From: JBMYZL01 sp049610385
Lineage (GTDB): Bacteria > Bacteroidota > Bacteroidia > Flavobacteriales_D > Sanyastnellaceae
Assembly: GCA_049610385.1 (NCBI GenBank)
Contig: JBMYZL010000027.1
Span: forward strand, 1-28,201
Direction of reading: 5' to 3'
DNA length: 28,201 nt
The notes under the pieces are model-generated. The model was given only the letters and a program-made list of their open reading frames with translations, made no database searches and had not been told where the DNA came from. A program made the translations under genes and the position numbers. Positions 10,701 through 16,211 of this stretch are shown here, piece by piece (position 1 is the stretch's first letter; each line of letters begins with the position of its first letter).

Positions 10701-12427
10701 TGCATGGTTGCATGTCTGAGTCGGCCACAAACTTTGATTCCGCGGCCACTGAGGATGACGGTTCCTGTGTTTGGGAAAATGATTTCTTGGGACTGGAATA
10801 TGAAGTGGTGGCTGAAGATGGCGTGCCAGGCATGACCACCTACCATGTTTATGCGTTGTTTAATCCCACTGCGAGCATTGATGCCATCAGTTCTTTCGGA
10901 GACGCCGCAGATCCATGGGTGATTGCCACCACCACGTCTTTCTTCCAAGCTGAATTGGGTGTGGATTTTGGAGGCAACCTGAACCCAGGTCTGTATTCGT
11001 TCTTCCCCATCCTCCAGTACGATACGTGGATGACTGTGGGCGCAGTTCCGGGCGATTTCAATGCCTTGGCGCAGACCGGAATGTTTGATTACTTGGATGC
11101 TTGGAACAACGGAGGTGACTTTGTTGTGGATGTGGATCCCGGGGCGAGCATTTTCATTCCCGAGGGGGCATCTGATCAAGGGTACCCTGATGAAGATGGG
11201 CGATTGCTTTTGGCCCAACTGACCACAGATGGAATTGTCAGTCTGCAGTACAACTTGACTTATCAAGATGCGGACGACAACCAATTTGTGGTGACCGATG
11301 TGGAAATGTCCTTCCCTGAGGTAGACGGCGGTTGTACAGATCCAGGGGCCTACAACTACGACCCGACAGCCAATTTTGAGGATTGTTCTTGCCTGTATTT
11401 GGGATGCACACACCCTGAAGCGGACAACTATGATGACCAGGCGAATGACGACGACGGCTCTTGTTTGTTCACGGGTTGTGAAGACGAATCGGCGGACAAC
11501 TACTGGAGTTTGGCCAACACCGGAGACCAGGAAGCTCTTTGCGAATACTGGGGCTGCATGGATCCCACTGCGGACAACTACGATTCAGGGGCGAACTCTG
11601 ATCCAGAGAACGAATGCTTGTACTATGGTTGCATGAACCCTGAGGCGGACAACTACGACGAGGGGGCGAACACCGATCCAAATGATGTGTGTTTGTTCAC
11701 GGGTTGTGCCGACTCAGAAGCGGACAACTACTGGAGCCTTGCAAATGCGGGTGACCAAGAAGCGCTTTGCGAATACGAAGGCTGTACAAACGATTTGGCC
11801 ACCAACTACGACCCCCAAGCCAACGTCGATGATGGCACTTGTATTTTCATCGGGTGTTTCGATTTGGATGCATGGAACTACTGGGAGCTTGCCAATACCG
11901 GTGACCAGGATGTCGAGTGCGACTATGAAGGTTGCATGGATCAGGGAGCGGTGAACTTCGATCCCGATGCAACGGTGCAGGTCGTCACCACTTGTGATTA
12001 CCTCGGTTGTACCATTGACAATGCAGACAACTACGATCCGCAAGCGACCATCAACGATGGAACTTGTATCGTCGAAGGGTGCATGTATGAAGCCGCCATC
12101 AATTATGATCCGAATGCAACATATGATGCTGAATTGTCATGCGAGTTCGAGGAATGCCCAGTACCAGAGCCTTGTGCTGTGCTTGGGTGTATGGATGAAA
12201 CAGCAGACAACTACAATGCAGATGCCGATACGGATGATGGCTCGTGCATGTACATTGGTTGCACGGATGCTGAGGCGTTGAACTTCGACCCTGGAGCGAA
12301 TTATGACCACGGTTGTGAGTACACGCCAACCAACAATTGTTTAGGAGATTTGAATTTTGATTTGAGTGTGGATGTTCAGGACTTGCTGATTTTCTTCCAG
12401 CAGTATGGAACGCTCTGTAGTGAGTAA
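7763..12427 (+). CDS. Giant secreted cysteine-rich repeat protein with three homologous beta modules and dockerin-like tail
   Basis: From the ATG at 7763 the product is 1554 residues with a signal peptide (about 1-30, MRQL...ATAG); an ATG-less extension to 7709 is less likely. Three homologous ~176-residue modules lie at about 31-206, 510-685 and 1008-1184. Between and after them sit 26 cysteine repeats of the form GC-x4-A-[C/x]-N-aromatic. In the first two arrays most repeats are joined by linkers with DxDGDGxCDxDE, like the calcium loops of thrombospondin type 3 or EF-hand repeats. The last array of 13 units lacks these linkers. The C terminus (about 1526-1554) is a single dockerin-like half ending GTLCSE. 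There is no transmembrane anchor or catalytic motif. A calcium-stabilised surface adhesin, scaffold or matrix protein is the likeliest role, by inference. It is divergent from three proteases that share its repeats. Overall family not recognised. Confidence 0.9.
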   Translation: MRQLTITTHPLRLLAMILPMMLAAMQATAGFVGFTGEVHAVSEHGTTYRIYASFDDAGDELIAIYSIGSTEANPVALSTTVTTSFYQNPFGGSLASSINSAFFVAFPDLAFDSWLTIGSESSSDPEVSSIGISGPMGDFEAGQSFTLDGGSWYVAPGTNSLATAGEDLKVLVAQFTVVDGGTVTLDWNMQYDAASGETMNVTGATFDTSTIIPPVTGCTNEAACNFNAEANTDDGSCIIPDASACEFCEGSAIAVADADGDGTCDDDEVFGCTVDIACNYDEAATEDDGSCVFALPGTCEVCEAGAVVLADADGDNVCDADEVVGCQDENACNFDASATDAGACTYADGNCEVCDGNGGVAVQDADGDGICDGNEIAGCDDETACNYSAAATDNDGSCLYAMAACETCDGNGGVLSFDDDGDGVCNDDEVLGCDDEAACNFQPGATEDDGSCYYAPVGLTCDDYCHLGDWDGDGVCDADEVEGCTSSSATNFEPEATDDDGSCVWADGFFLGLSVEQIAIDSIPGTKTFRVFADFNSDDVEMAAVFGTDENVWSIFSTEPFYQNAAGDLIGTTINPVFFAAMPDLEYDTWLALGGEPGDSDDALTVGMENFFNDFEDFGSNVLVDTEVGASVFYTPGGSVHAFPVNGKFLLGQFTTSGVVSLKYNIQFRDPDQATIQIPDLNITFPAYGLGCTDSDACNYNPAATVEDNSCAYATGACEACDGEGGIAVLDADGDGVCDADEIAGCQDDTACNFDATATDSDDSCVFADGNCEICNDAGGIDVLDGDGDGVCDADEIEGCQDETACNFDAAATDSDDSCVYADGNCEVCDNGAVAVLDADDDGICDADEIPGCTDETACNFDASATDLDGSCVFADNPCDVCDGEGGVTILDTDGDGVCDADEVEGCTDAEAFNFDENATDEDGSCYFGGCTILAACNYEEDPEIANDDICEFPDPFTTCDGTACGGDYDGDGVLEGDEVHGCMSESATNFDSAATEDDGSCVWENDFLGLEYEVVAEDGVPGMTTYHVYALFNPTASIDAISSFGDAADPWVIATTTSFFQAELGVDFGGNLNPGLYSFFPILQYDTWMTVGAVPGDFNALAQTGMFDYLDAWNNGGDFVVDVDPGASIFIPEGASDQGYPDEDGRLLLAQLTTDGIVSLQYNLTYQDADDNQFVVTDVEMSFPEVDGGCTDPGAYNYDPTANFEDCSCLYLGCTHPEADNYDDQANDDDGSCLFTGCEDESADNYWSLANTGDQEALCEYWGCMDPTADNYDSGANSDPENECLYYGCMNPEADNYDEGANTDPNDVCLFTGCADSEADNYWSLANAGDQEALCEYEGCTNDLATNYDPQANVDDGTCIFIGCFDLDAWNYWELANTGDQDVECDYEGCMDQGAVNFDPDATVQVVTTCDYLGCTIDNADNYDPQATINDGTCIVEGCMYEAAINYDPNATYDAELSCEFEECPVPEPCAVLGCMDETADNYNADADTDDGSCMYIGCTDAEALNFDPGANYDHGCEYTPTNNCLGDLNFDLSVDVQDLLIFFQQYGTLCSE
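7853..8380 (+). repeat. Module copy 1 of the large secreted protein
   Basis: About 176 residues, predicted all-beta. Shared landmarks are an aromatic stretch TYRIYASF near the start, SFYQN, then FPDLAFDSWLTIG in the middle, SWYVAPG, and LVAQFT near the end. It is the most diverged of the three copies. Confidence 0.75.
8411..9271 (+). repeat. Cysteine-repeat array 1 (six units)
   Basis: Six units begin with GC and contain N-[FY] and a closing Cys. The first five have six Cys each and are joined by DxDGDGxC linkers. The sixth, next to module 2, is the short two-Cys form (ATNF). The unit length of the linker-bearing type is about 160 bp. Confidence 0.8.
9290..9817 (+). repeat. Module copy 2 of the large secreted protein
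   Basis: 176 residues starting FLGL and ending NITF. Landmarks shared with copies 1 and 3 are TFRVFADF, PFYQN, MPDLEYDTWLALG, SVFYTPG and LLGQFT. Confidence 0.8.
9833..10768 (+). repeat. Cysteine-repeat array 2 (seven units)
   Basis: Seven units. The first four carry ACN and the DxDGDGxC linker. Unit five is a short AFNF form. Unit six is irregular: it has five Cys and its linker has lost the usual Cys. The last is again the short ATNF form just before module 3. Confidence 0.8.
10784..11314 (+). repeat. Module copy 3 of the large secreted protein
   Basis: 177 residues starting FLGL and ending EMSF. Shared landmarks are TYHVYALF, SFFQ, FPILQYDTWMTVG, SIFIPEG and LLAQLT. Confidence 0.8.
11330..12316 (+). 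repeat. Cysteine-repeat array 3 (13 units, linker-free)
   Basis: Thirteen units of about 24-27 residues follow one another without DxDGDG linkers. The second Cys of the ACN motif is replaced by D, T, W, V, I, L or Y in every unit, so most units have only two Cys. Confidence 0.8.
11402..11851 (+). repeat. Tandem 225-bp duplication inside array 3
   Basis: Copy 1 (11402-11626) and copy 2 (11627-11851) each encode three repeat units, the middle one with NYWSLAN and GDQEALCEY. Stretches are nearly identical in DNA, such as the run coding LFTGC before each middle unit. A third NYW unit starts at 11852. Confidence 0.75.
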
Positions 12428-12475
12428 AAAGACCAAGACCGTGTCCTGAAAAATCGTATTCATGCGATCCGCAGG

Positions 12476-12509
12476 CGGGCCATCAAACTCTGATGGCCCG
12501 TTTTTTTTT
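12476..12509 (+). terminator. Rho-independent terminator after the large secreted protein gene
   Basis: A perfect 10-bp stem (12476-12485 with 12491-12500, core GGGCCATCA) and a 5-nt loop are followed by nine T (12501-12509), 49 bp after the stop codon. Confidence 0.92.
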
Positions 12510-12530
12510 GCGTGATGGGATTGCCGACAA

Positions 12531-13589
12531 ATGATGAACTTGCAAGCCATGCGAAATGATTCCGGTTCATGGGAAGTGAGTGTTGCGGAAGTCTTGTGCA
12601 ACCCGGATGTGTTGATTTTGGATACGCGATCTCCCGCTGAATTTGCACAAGGCCACATGTCCAGGGCCCACAACCTCCCGTTGTTTGACAACGATGAACG
12701 GGCCACCATCGGCACTTTGTACAAGCAGTCGGGAAAGGAACATGCCATTGACCAAGGGCTGGCCTTCATCGGCCCCAAAATGTTATCATACGTTCAATCC
12801 GCACGGGAGTTGGTGGCGGCCCAAGCATGGTCGAACCCCCAGGTTGTGGTGCATTGTTGGCGTGGTGGTATGCGTTCGGAATCTGTGACTTGGCTGCTGC
12901 GCTTGGCTGGCATTTCAGCCCGAAAAATGGAGGATGGCTACAAGGGATACCGAAGGCACATGCGGCAGTGGATGACCCAACCTTTGCCATTGAGGGTGCT
13001 TGCTGGGTCCACCGGATCCGGCAAGACCCCCGTACTTCGGGCCATGGCCGATTTGGGCATGCAAGTCCTGGATTTGGAGCTGTTGGCCGGTCATTTGGGT
13101 TCGGCGTTCGGCAATTTGTCGGAAACCCCACAGCCGAGTTCAGAACAATTCGCCAACAACTGCTTTGATGTGCTTTCGGGGTTTGATTTGAAGCGTCCCA
13201 TTTGGCTGGAAGATGAAAGTCGTCGGATCGGAAGTGTTCACTTGCCGGAATCCTTGTATCAGCAAATCAAGCAGACTGAAGTGCACCTGCTGCACCGAAG
13301 TTGGGGGGAACGACTTGTGGAAGTTCTGCGTGTATATGGTGAAGGGGACATGGAACCCTTGAAGGCGGCCTTCCGTCGAATTGCGAACAAATTGGGTGGC
13401 CAAAACGTCCAACGGGCTTGTGATGCCCTCGACGAAGGAGACCTTCAGCAGGCCGCCGAATTGGCCTTGTTGCATTATGACAGGCAGTATGCACACACCA
13501 TGCAACGGCACAATCGCCCCATTGCTTCTCATGTGCAGGGGGAGGGGAAAGATTTTTTTGAAATCGCTCAGGCCTTGCGCGACCTTTGA
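12531..13589 (+). CDS. mnmH: tRNA 2-selenouridine synthase
   Basis: MnmH (SelU/YbbB) replaces sulfur with selenium at the 2-thiouridine wobble base of tRNAs for Lys, Glu and Gln, using selenophosphate and passing through a geranylated intermediate. The 352 residues are normal for the family. An N-terminal rhodanese domain carries DTRSPAEF (31-38) and the catalytic Cys109 in HCWRGGMRS. It is followed by a P-loop, GSTGSGKT, at 159-166. The gene begins just after a strong terminator and ends 10 bp before selD, which supplies its selenium donor, so the two form an operon. There is no obvious Shine-Dalgarno sequence, as is usual in this lineage. Start chosen at the first of two adjacent ATGs. Confidence 0.95.
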   Translation: MMNLQAMRNDSGSWEVSVAEVLCNPDVLILDTRSPAEFAQGHMSRAHNLPLFDNDERATIGTLYKQSGKEHAIDQGLAFIGPKMLSYVQSARELVAAQAWSNPQVVVHCWRGGMRSESVTWLLRLAGISARKMEDGYKGYRRHMRQWMTQPLPLRVLAGSTGSGKTPVLRAMADLGMQVLDLELLAGHLGSAFGNLSETPQPSSEQFANNCFDVLSGFDLKRPIWLEDESRRIGSVHLPESLYQQIKQTEVHLLHRSWGERLVEVLRVYGEGDMEPLKAAFRRIANKLGGQNVQRACDALDEGDLQQAAELALLHYDRQYAHTMQRHNRPIASHVQGEGKDFFEIAQALRDL

Positions 13590-13599
13590 GGCGTAAGCC

Positions 13600-14655
13600 A
13601 TGAACGACATTCGACTCACATCATTTTCTCACGGAGCTGGCTGTGGTTGCAAGCTATCTCCGGCAGCATTGCAAGAAATCTTGTCTGCGGTGGACCGTTC
13701 TGAGGTGTTTTCCAATTTGCTCGTGGGCAATGACACGCGGGACGATGCAGCCGTGGTGGACCTGGGGGATGGAACAGCCATCATCTCCACGACAGATTTT
13801 TTCATGCCCATCGTGGACGATCCCCGAACTTTTGGTCGCATTGCTGCAGCCAATGCCATCAGCGACATTTATGCGATGGGCGGAGAACCTCTGATGGCCA
13901 TTGCCATTTTGGGTTGGCCTCTGGGCCAGATTCCGGAGGCGGTAGCTGGGGTTGTGGTGGATGGTGGCCGGTCGATTTGTTCTGAGGCGGGCATCCCTTT
14001 GGCAGGGGGGCACAGCATTGACAACCCTGAACCCATTTTTGGTCTTGCGGTCACCGGTCGTGTGTCCAAGCGACGAATGAAGAGGAATGCCGATGCCCAA
14101 CCGGGGGATCGCTTGTATTTGACGAAGCCCATCGGGGTGGGCATGGTGACGACAGCTCAGAAGAAGGGAAGGGTGCGTCCAGCGGATTTGGCCTGGGCCG
14201 TGGACTCGATGCAGTCGTTGAATCGAATGGGCACCCAATTGGCAGCATTGGACGGGGTGCGCGCCATGACGGATGTGACTGGATTTGGTTTGCTGGGTCA
14301 TTTGGTGGAGATGTGCGAAGGGTCTGGATACCAAGCAGAGGTTCAGGTTTCGCATGTGCCGACCTATAATCTGAATCGTTTGATTGAATACCATGAATGG
14401 GGTTGTGTTCCTGGAGGCAGCCATCGCAATTGGGAGAGCTATGGCCATCGCATCAGTCCGATAGAAGGCTTCGATCGGAATTTGTTGTGTGACCCACAGA
14501 CCAGTGGTGGTTTGTTGGTCGCAGTGGATCCGTCAGCGTCAGGGGCAATGGAAGATCTGTTGCGGCGAAATGGCATGCCTGCCGAGCCCTTGGGCCAAAT
14601 CCTGTCGGATCCCTGCCCACCTTCGGATGGGGTGTGCATTCGGGTGAGGGCTTGA
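13600..14655 (+). CDS. selD: Selenide, water dikinase (selenophosphate synthetase)
   Basis: SelD makes selenophosphate from selenide and ATP. The 351-residue protein has the family N terminus SHGAGCGCKLSP. Cys15 corresponds to catalytic Cys17 of the E. coli enzyme and Lys18 to Lys20, so this is the cysteine and not the selenocysteine form. The Gly-rich ATP-binding segments of the AIRS/PurM fold are visible (GNDTRDDAAV, GGHSIDNPEP, TDVTGFGLLGH). It lies 10 bp downstream of mnmH and is very probably co-transcribed. No selA, selB or selenocysteine tRNA is present in the window, so the visible use of its product is tRNA selenation. A 12-bp palindrome lies just after the stop. Confidence 0.96.
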   Translation: MNDIRLTSFSHGAGCGCKLSPAALQEILSAVDRSEVFSNLLVGNDTRDDAAVVDLGDGTAIISTTDFFMPIVDDPRTFGRIAAANAISDIYAMGGEPLMAIAILGWPLGQIPEAVAGVVVDGGRSICSEAGIPLAGGHSIDNPEPIFGLAVTGRVSKRRMKRNADAQPGDRLYLTKPIGVGMVTTAQKKGRVRPADLAWAVDSMQSLNRMGTQLAALDGVRAMTDVTGFGLLGHLVEMCEGSGYQAEVQVSHVPTYNLNRLIEYHEWGCVPGGSHRNWESYGHRISPIEGFDRNLLCDPQTSGGLLVAVDPSASGAMEDLLRRNGMPAEPLGQILSDPCPPSDGVCIRVRA

Positions 14656-14670
14656 GCCAAATTTGGCCAC

Positions 14671-14700
14671 AAAAAAAACCGCCAACCCAAAGGCTGGCGG
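14671..14700 (-). terminator. Rho-independent terminator of the rhodopsin gene
   Basis: Reading the minus strand, a 9-bp stem with one mismatch (CCGCCA arms) and a 4-nt loop at 14679-14700 is followed by eight T (14671-14678). It sits about 30 bp past the rhodopsin stop. On the plus strand no good T-run follows, so selD termination there would be weaker. Confidence 0.8.
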
Positions 14701-14729
14701 CTCTTCTTCAAAAATTTTCAGCGCTCGGT

Positions 14730-15452
14730 TCAGTCCTTACTTACTGCCAAGCTGTAGATGACCAAGCCGAAGCCGATCTTGTTGATGGCATCACCAATGT
14801 TGTACACAACATCCATGTTCAAGCCGATGCCGTCAACGAAGTCATACCAACCGTCTGTACCGATCATGTAACCGAGTGGGTAGATGCCCCAACCGATCAA
14901 AACAAACTTCGTCAAAATGCCATGGGCCTTCTGAACAGAAGCGGAAGATTGGTCAGCCAAAGCCTTGGCCTCACCAAACATGATCAAGTAAACGATGTAG
15001 AAGTATGCCAAGCCAGAGAACAATCCCCACATAGCGGGTCCTGTACCTGTAGTGTACACGGCTTCACCGAAGTAACCCGTGACCAACATGACCACAGATG
15101 CCCAGATCAATTTCCAGAGCAAACCCGTCTTGGCACCTGCCGCTTTCAAGATGAGATAGAACTCGACGCACATCAGGGGGACAGTCAATGTCCAGTCCAC
15201 ATACCGGAAGAAAGTGGGTGACTCACCGACTTCTGCCCAGTAGTCACGCATGTAGTAATAGTGTACAGCGGCAATGAACGTAATCAGTCCACTGACTAAC
15301 AGAGAAGTTTTCCACTTTCCCTCAACCGTGTTGATGGAAAGAAAGAAGAAGGCAGAAGCGGCCATCATGGCCATTGTGCCTACGAAGAATGTGAATCCAA
15401 CGTAGTCGTCTGCTGGCATCGCCTTGATCGCGGCTAAAATAAAAGCAGTCAT
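14730..15452 (-). CDS. Proteorhodopsin, light-driven outward proton pump, green-type
   Basis: This 240-residue seven-helix retinal protein pumps protons out of the cell across the inner membrane in light. Helix C reads RYVDWTLTVPLMCVEF and gives the DTE proton-pump motif: Asp86 (Schiff-base proton acceptor, Asp97 of the reference), Thr90 and Glu97 (donor, Glu108). His64 matches the acceptor-partner His75. Lys225 in helix G (DAINKIGFG) is the retinal attachment site. Position 105 of the reference is Met94, the residue usual in flavobacterial green-absorbing pumps. It is not the NDQ sodium pump or a chloride pump. It stands alone between selD and maf with its own promoter and terminator; no retinal-synthesis gene (blh) or carotenoid gene is in the window. 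The start has no Shine-Dalgarno sequence. Confidence 0.97.
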   Translation of the reverse strand: MTAFILAAIKAMPADDYVGFTFFVGTMAMMAASAFFFLSINTVEGKWKTSLLVSGLITFIAAVHYYYMRDYWAEVGESPTFFRYVDWTLTVPLMCVEFYLILKAAGAKTGLLWKLIWASVVMLVTGYFGEAVYTTGTGPAMWGLFSGLAYFYIVYLIMFGEAKALADQSSASVQKAHGILTKFVLIGWGIYPLGYMIGTDGWYDFVDGIGLNMDVVYNIGDAINKIGFGLVIYSLAVSKD

Positions 15453-15470
15453 TAGTTAGGGTTTTGGTTT

Positions 15471-15497
15471 AAAAAGGAGGTGTCCGTGTGACACTCC
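15471..15497 (-). promoter_or_regulatory. Terminator-like hairpin in the rhodopsin leader
   Basis: On the minus strand an 8-bp stem (GGAGTGTC with GACA-C-CTCC, one bulged C) closes a 5-nt loop at 15476-15497 and is followed by five T (15471-15475). It lies between the predicted start of transcription and the ATG at 15452. It could be an attenuator, a 5' stabilising hairpin, or a leftover terminator for maf. Confidence 0.5.
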
Positions 15498-15513
15498 ATC
15501 TGTTAACAAAACC

Positions 15514-15542
15514 CAAATCTATATGTTCTCCAAATGCTCAAA
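15514..15542 (-). promoter_or_regulatory. Rhodopsin promoter, Bacteroidota type
   Basis: On the minus strand TTTG (15539-15542), a 17-nt spacer, then TAGATTTG (15514-15521) exactly match TTTG ... TAnnTTTG. Transcription should start near 15507, leaving a leader of about 55 nt before the ATG. Confidence 0.7.
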
Positions 15543-15571
15543 AAAGTCACAAAAAGCACTTTTTAAGGTAT

Positions 15572-16156
15572 TTATGAACAATTTAGTTGCTTAAAGAGCA
15601 AATGAACGGGAAGGCCCATAATCGTGTAAAATGAACCCTTTATGCTGCTGACCCCCACCGCACCAATCCACTCTTGAATGCCGTATGCTCCTGCTTTGTC
15701 GAATGGCTTGAAGTGTTCGACGTAATATAACAGAACGGACTCATCGAGGTTTTCAAACGTGACTTCGGCCTCATCCAACACGCTCCAAGGGCTTTTGTCC
15801 TTCTCTGAAATGGCCAAACCTGAGGCCACGGTGTGTGTTCGGCCGTTGAGTTTTCGCAACATTTCCATGGCTTCTTCGGCATCCTTTGGCTTCTCGAGCA
15901 ATTCACCGTCCAGCACAACGACGGTGTCTCCGGTGATCAGGATTTCGTCTGCAGCCAATTCACTGAGTTGCGCCCGCGCCTTTTCGAGGGCCAACCATTC
16001 TGCGACGGATGTTCCCGAAATGTGCCCGGGCCATACCTCCTCGATGGACCGCACACGCACTTCCACAGGCCGGCCCATCATCCGCACCAACTCGAGCCGG
16101 CGTGGGGAGGCGCTGCCCAAAATGATTTTTTTGTTCTCAATGTTGGTAAACCGCAT
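15572..16156 (-). CDS. maf: Maf-family nucleoside triphosphate pyrophosphatase
   Basis: Maf proteins hydrolyse non-canonical or excess nucleoside triphosphates to monophosphates. This one resembles the dTTP/UTP-acting YhdE branch. With the start at 16156 the protein is 194 residues, normal for the family, and opens with KKIILGSASPRR, the substrate-loop motif expected within the first 15 residues. Other family motifs are GDTVVV, KPKDAEEA, and FDKAGAYGIQ with its catalytic-site Asp and Lys. An open frame extends upstream to 16354, but it overlaps guaA and lacks family similarity, so I reject it. The gene is divergent from guaA with 55 bp between them and a -7-like box six bases upstream of the ATG. 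Confidence 0.92.
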   Translation of the reverse strand: MRFTNIENKKIILGSASPRRLELVRMMGRPVEVRVRSIEEVWPGHISGTSVAEWLALEKARAQLSELAADEILITGDTVVVLDGELLEKPKDAEEAMEMLRKLNGRTHTVASGLAISEKDKSPWSVLDEAEVTFENLDESVLLYYVEHFKPFDKAGAYGIQEWIGAVGVSSIKGSFYTIMGLPVHLLFKQLNCS

Positions 16157-16162
16157 GGGCAG

Positions 16163-16170
16163 CAAAGTTA
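16163..16170 (-). promoter_or_regulatory. Possible -7 element for maf
   Basis: TAACTTTG on the minus strand is a perfect TAnnTTTG and ends six bases before the maf ATG, which would make the message leaderless. No clear TTTG lies at the expected distance upstream. Confidence 0.35.
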
Positions 16171-16199
16171 TTGCATGCGGATGGGGTGAATGAAGTGAG

Positions 16200-16207
16200 T
16201 ACCTTCG
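16200..16207 (+). promoter_or_regulatory. Possible -7 element for guaA
   Basis: TACCTTCG, one mismatch from TAnnTTTG, ends four bases before the guaA ATG. The upstream element is not clear. Confidence 0.3.
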
Positions 16208-16211
16208 CGCC

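Noticed and set aside
8421..11413. Long open frames in other frames and on the minus strand across the cysteine-repeat gene (for example 8613-9347 and 10352-11413)
   Set aside because: The codon-biased repeats keep alternative frames open. Their products are low-complexity and have no start context.
8411..12316. Regularly spaced direct repeats that could be taken for a CRISPR array
   Set aside because: The repeats are diverged, in frame, about 75 or 160 bp apart, and explained by protein repeats. No cas gene is nearby.
14656..14667. Palindrome GCCAAATTTGGC after selD as a terminator
   Set aside because: It is followed by A-rich sequence on the plus strand and not by T, so it does not make a plus-strand terminator.
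15476..15480. GGAGG next to the rhodopsin start, resembling a Shine-Dalgarno site
   Set aside because: It is on the plus strand, while the gene is on the minus strand; it belongs to the leader hairpin.
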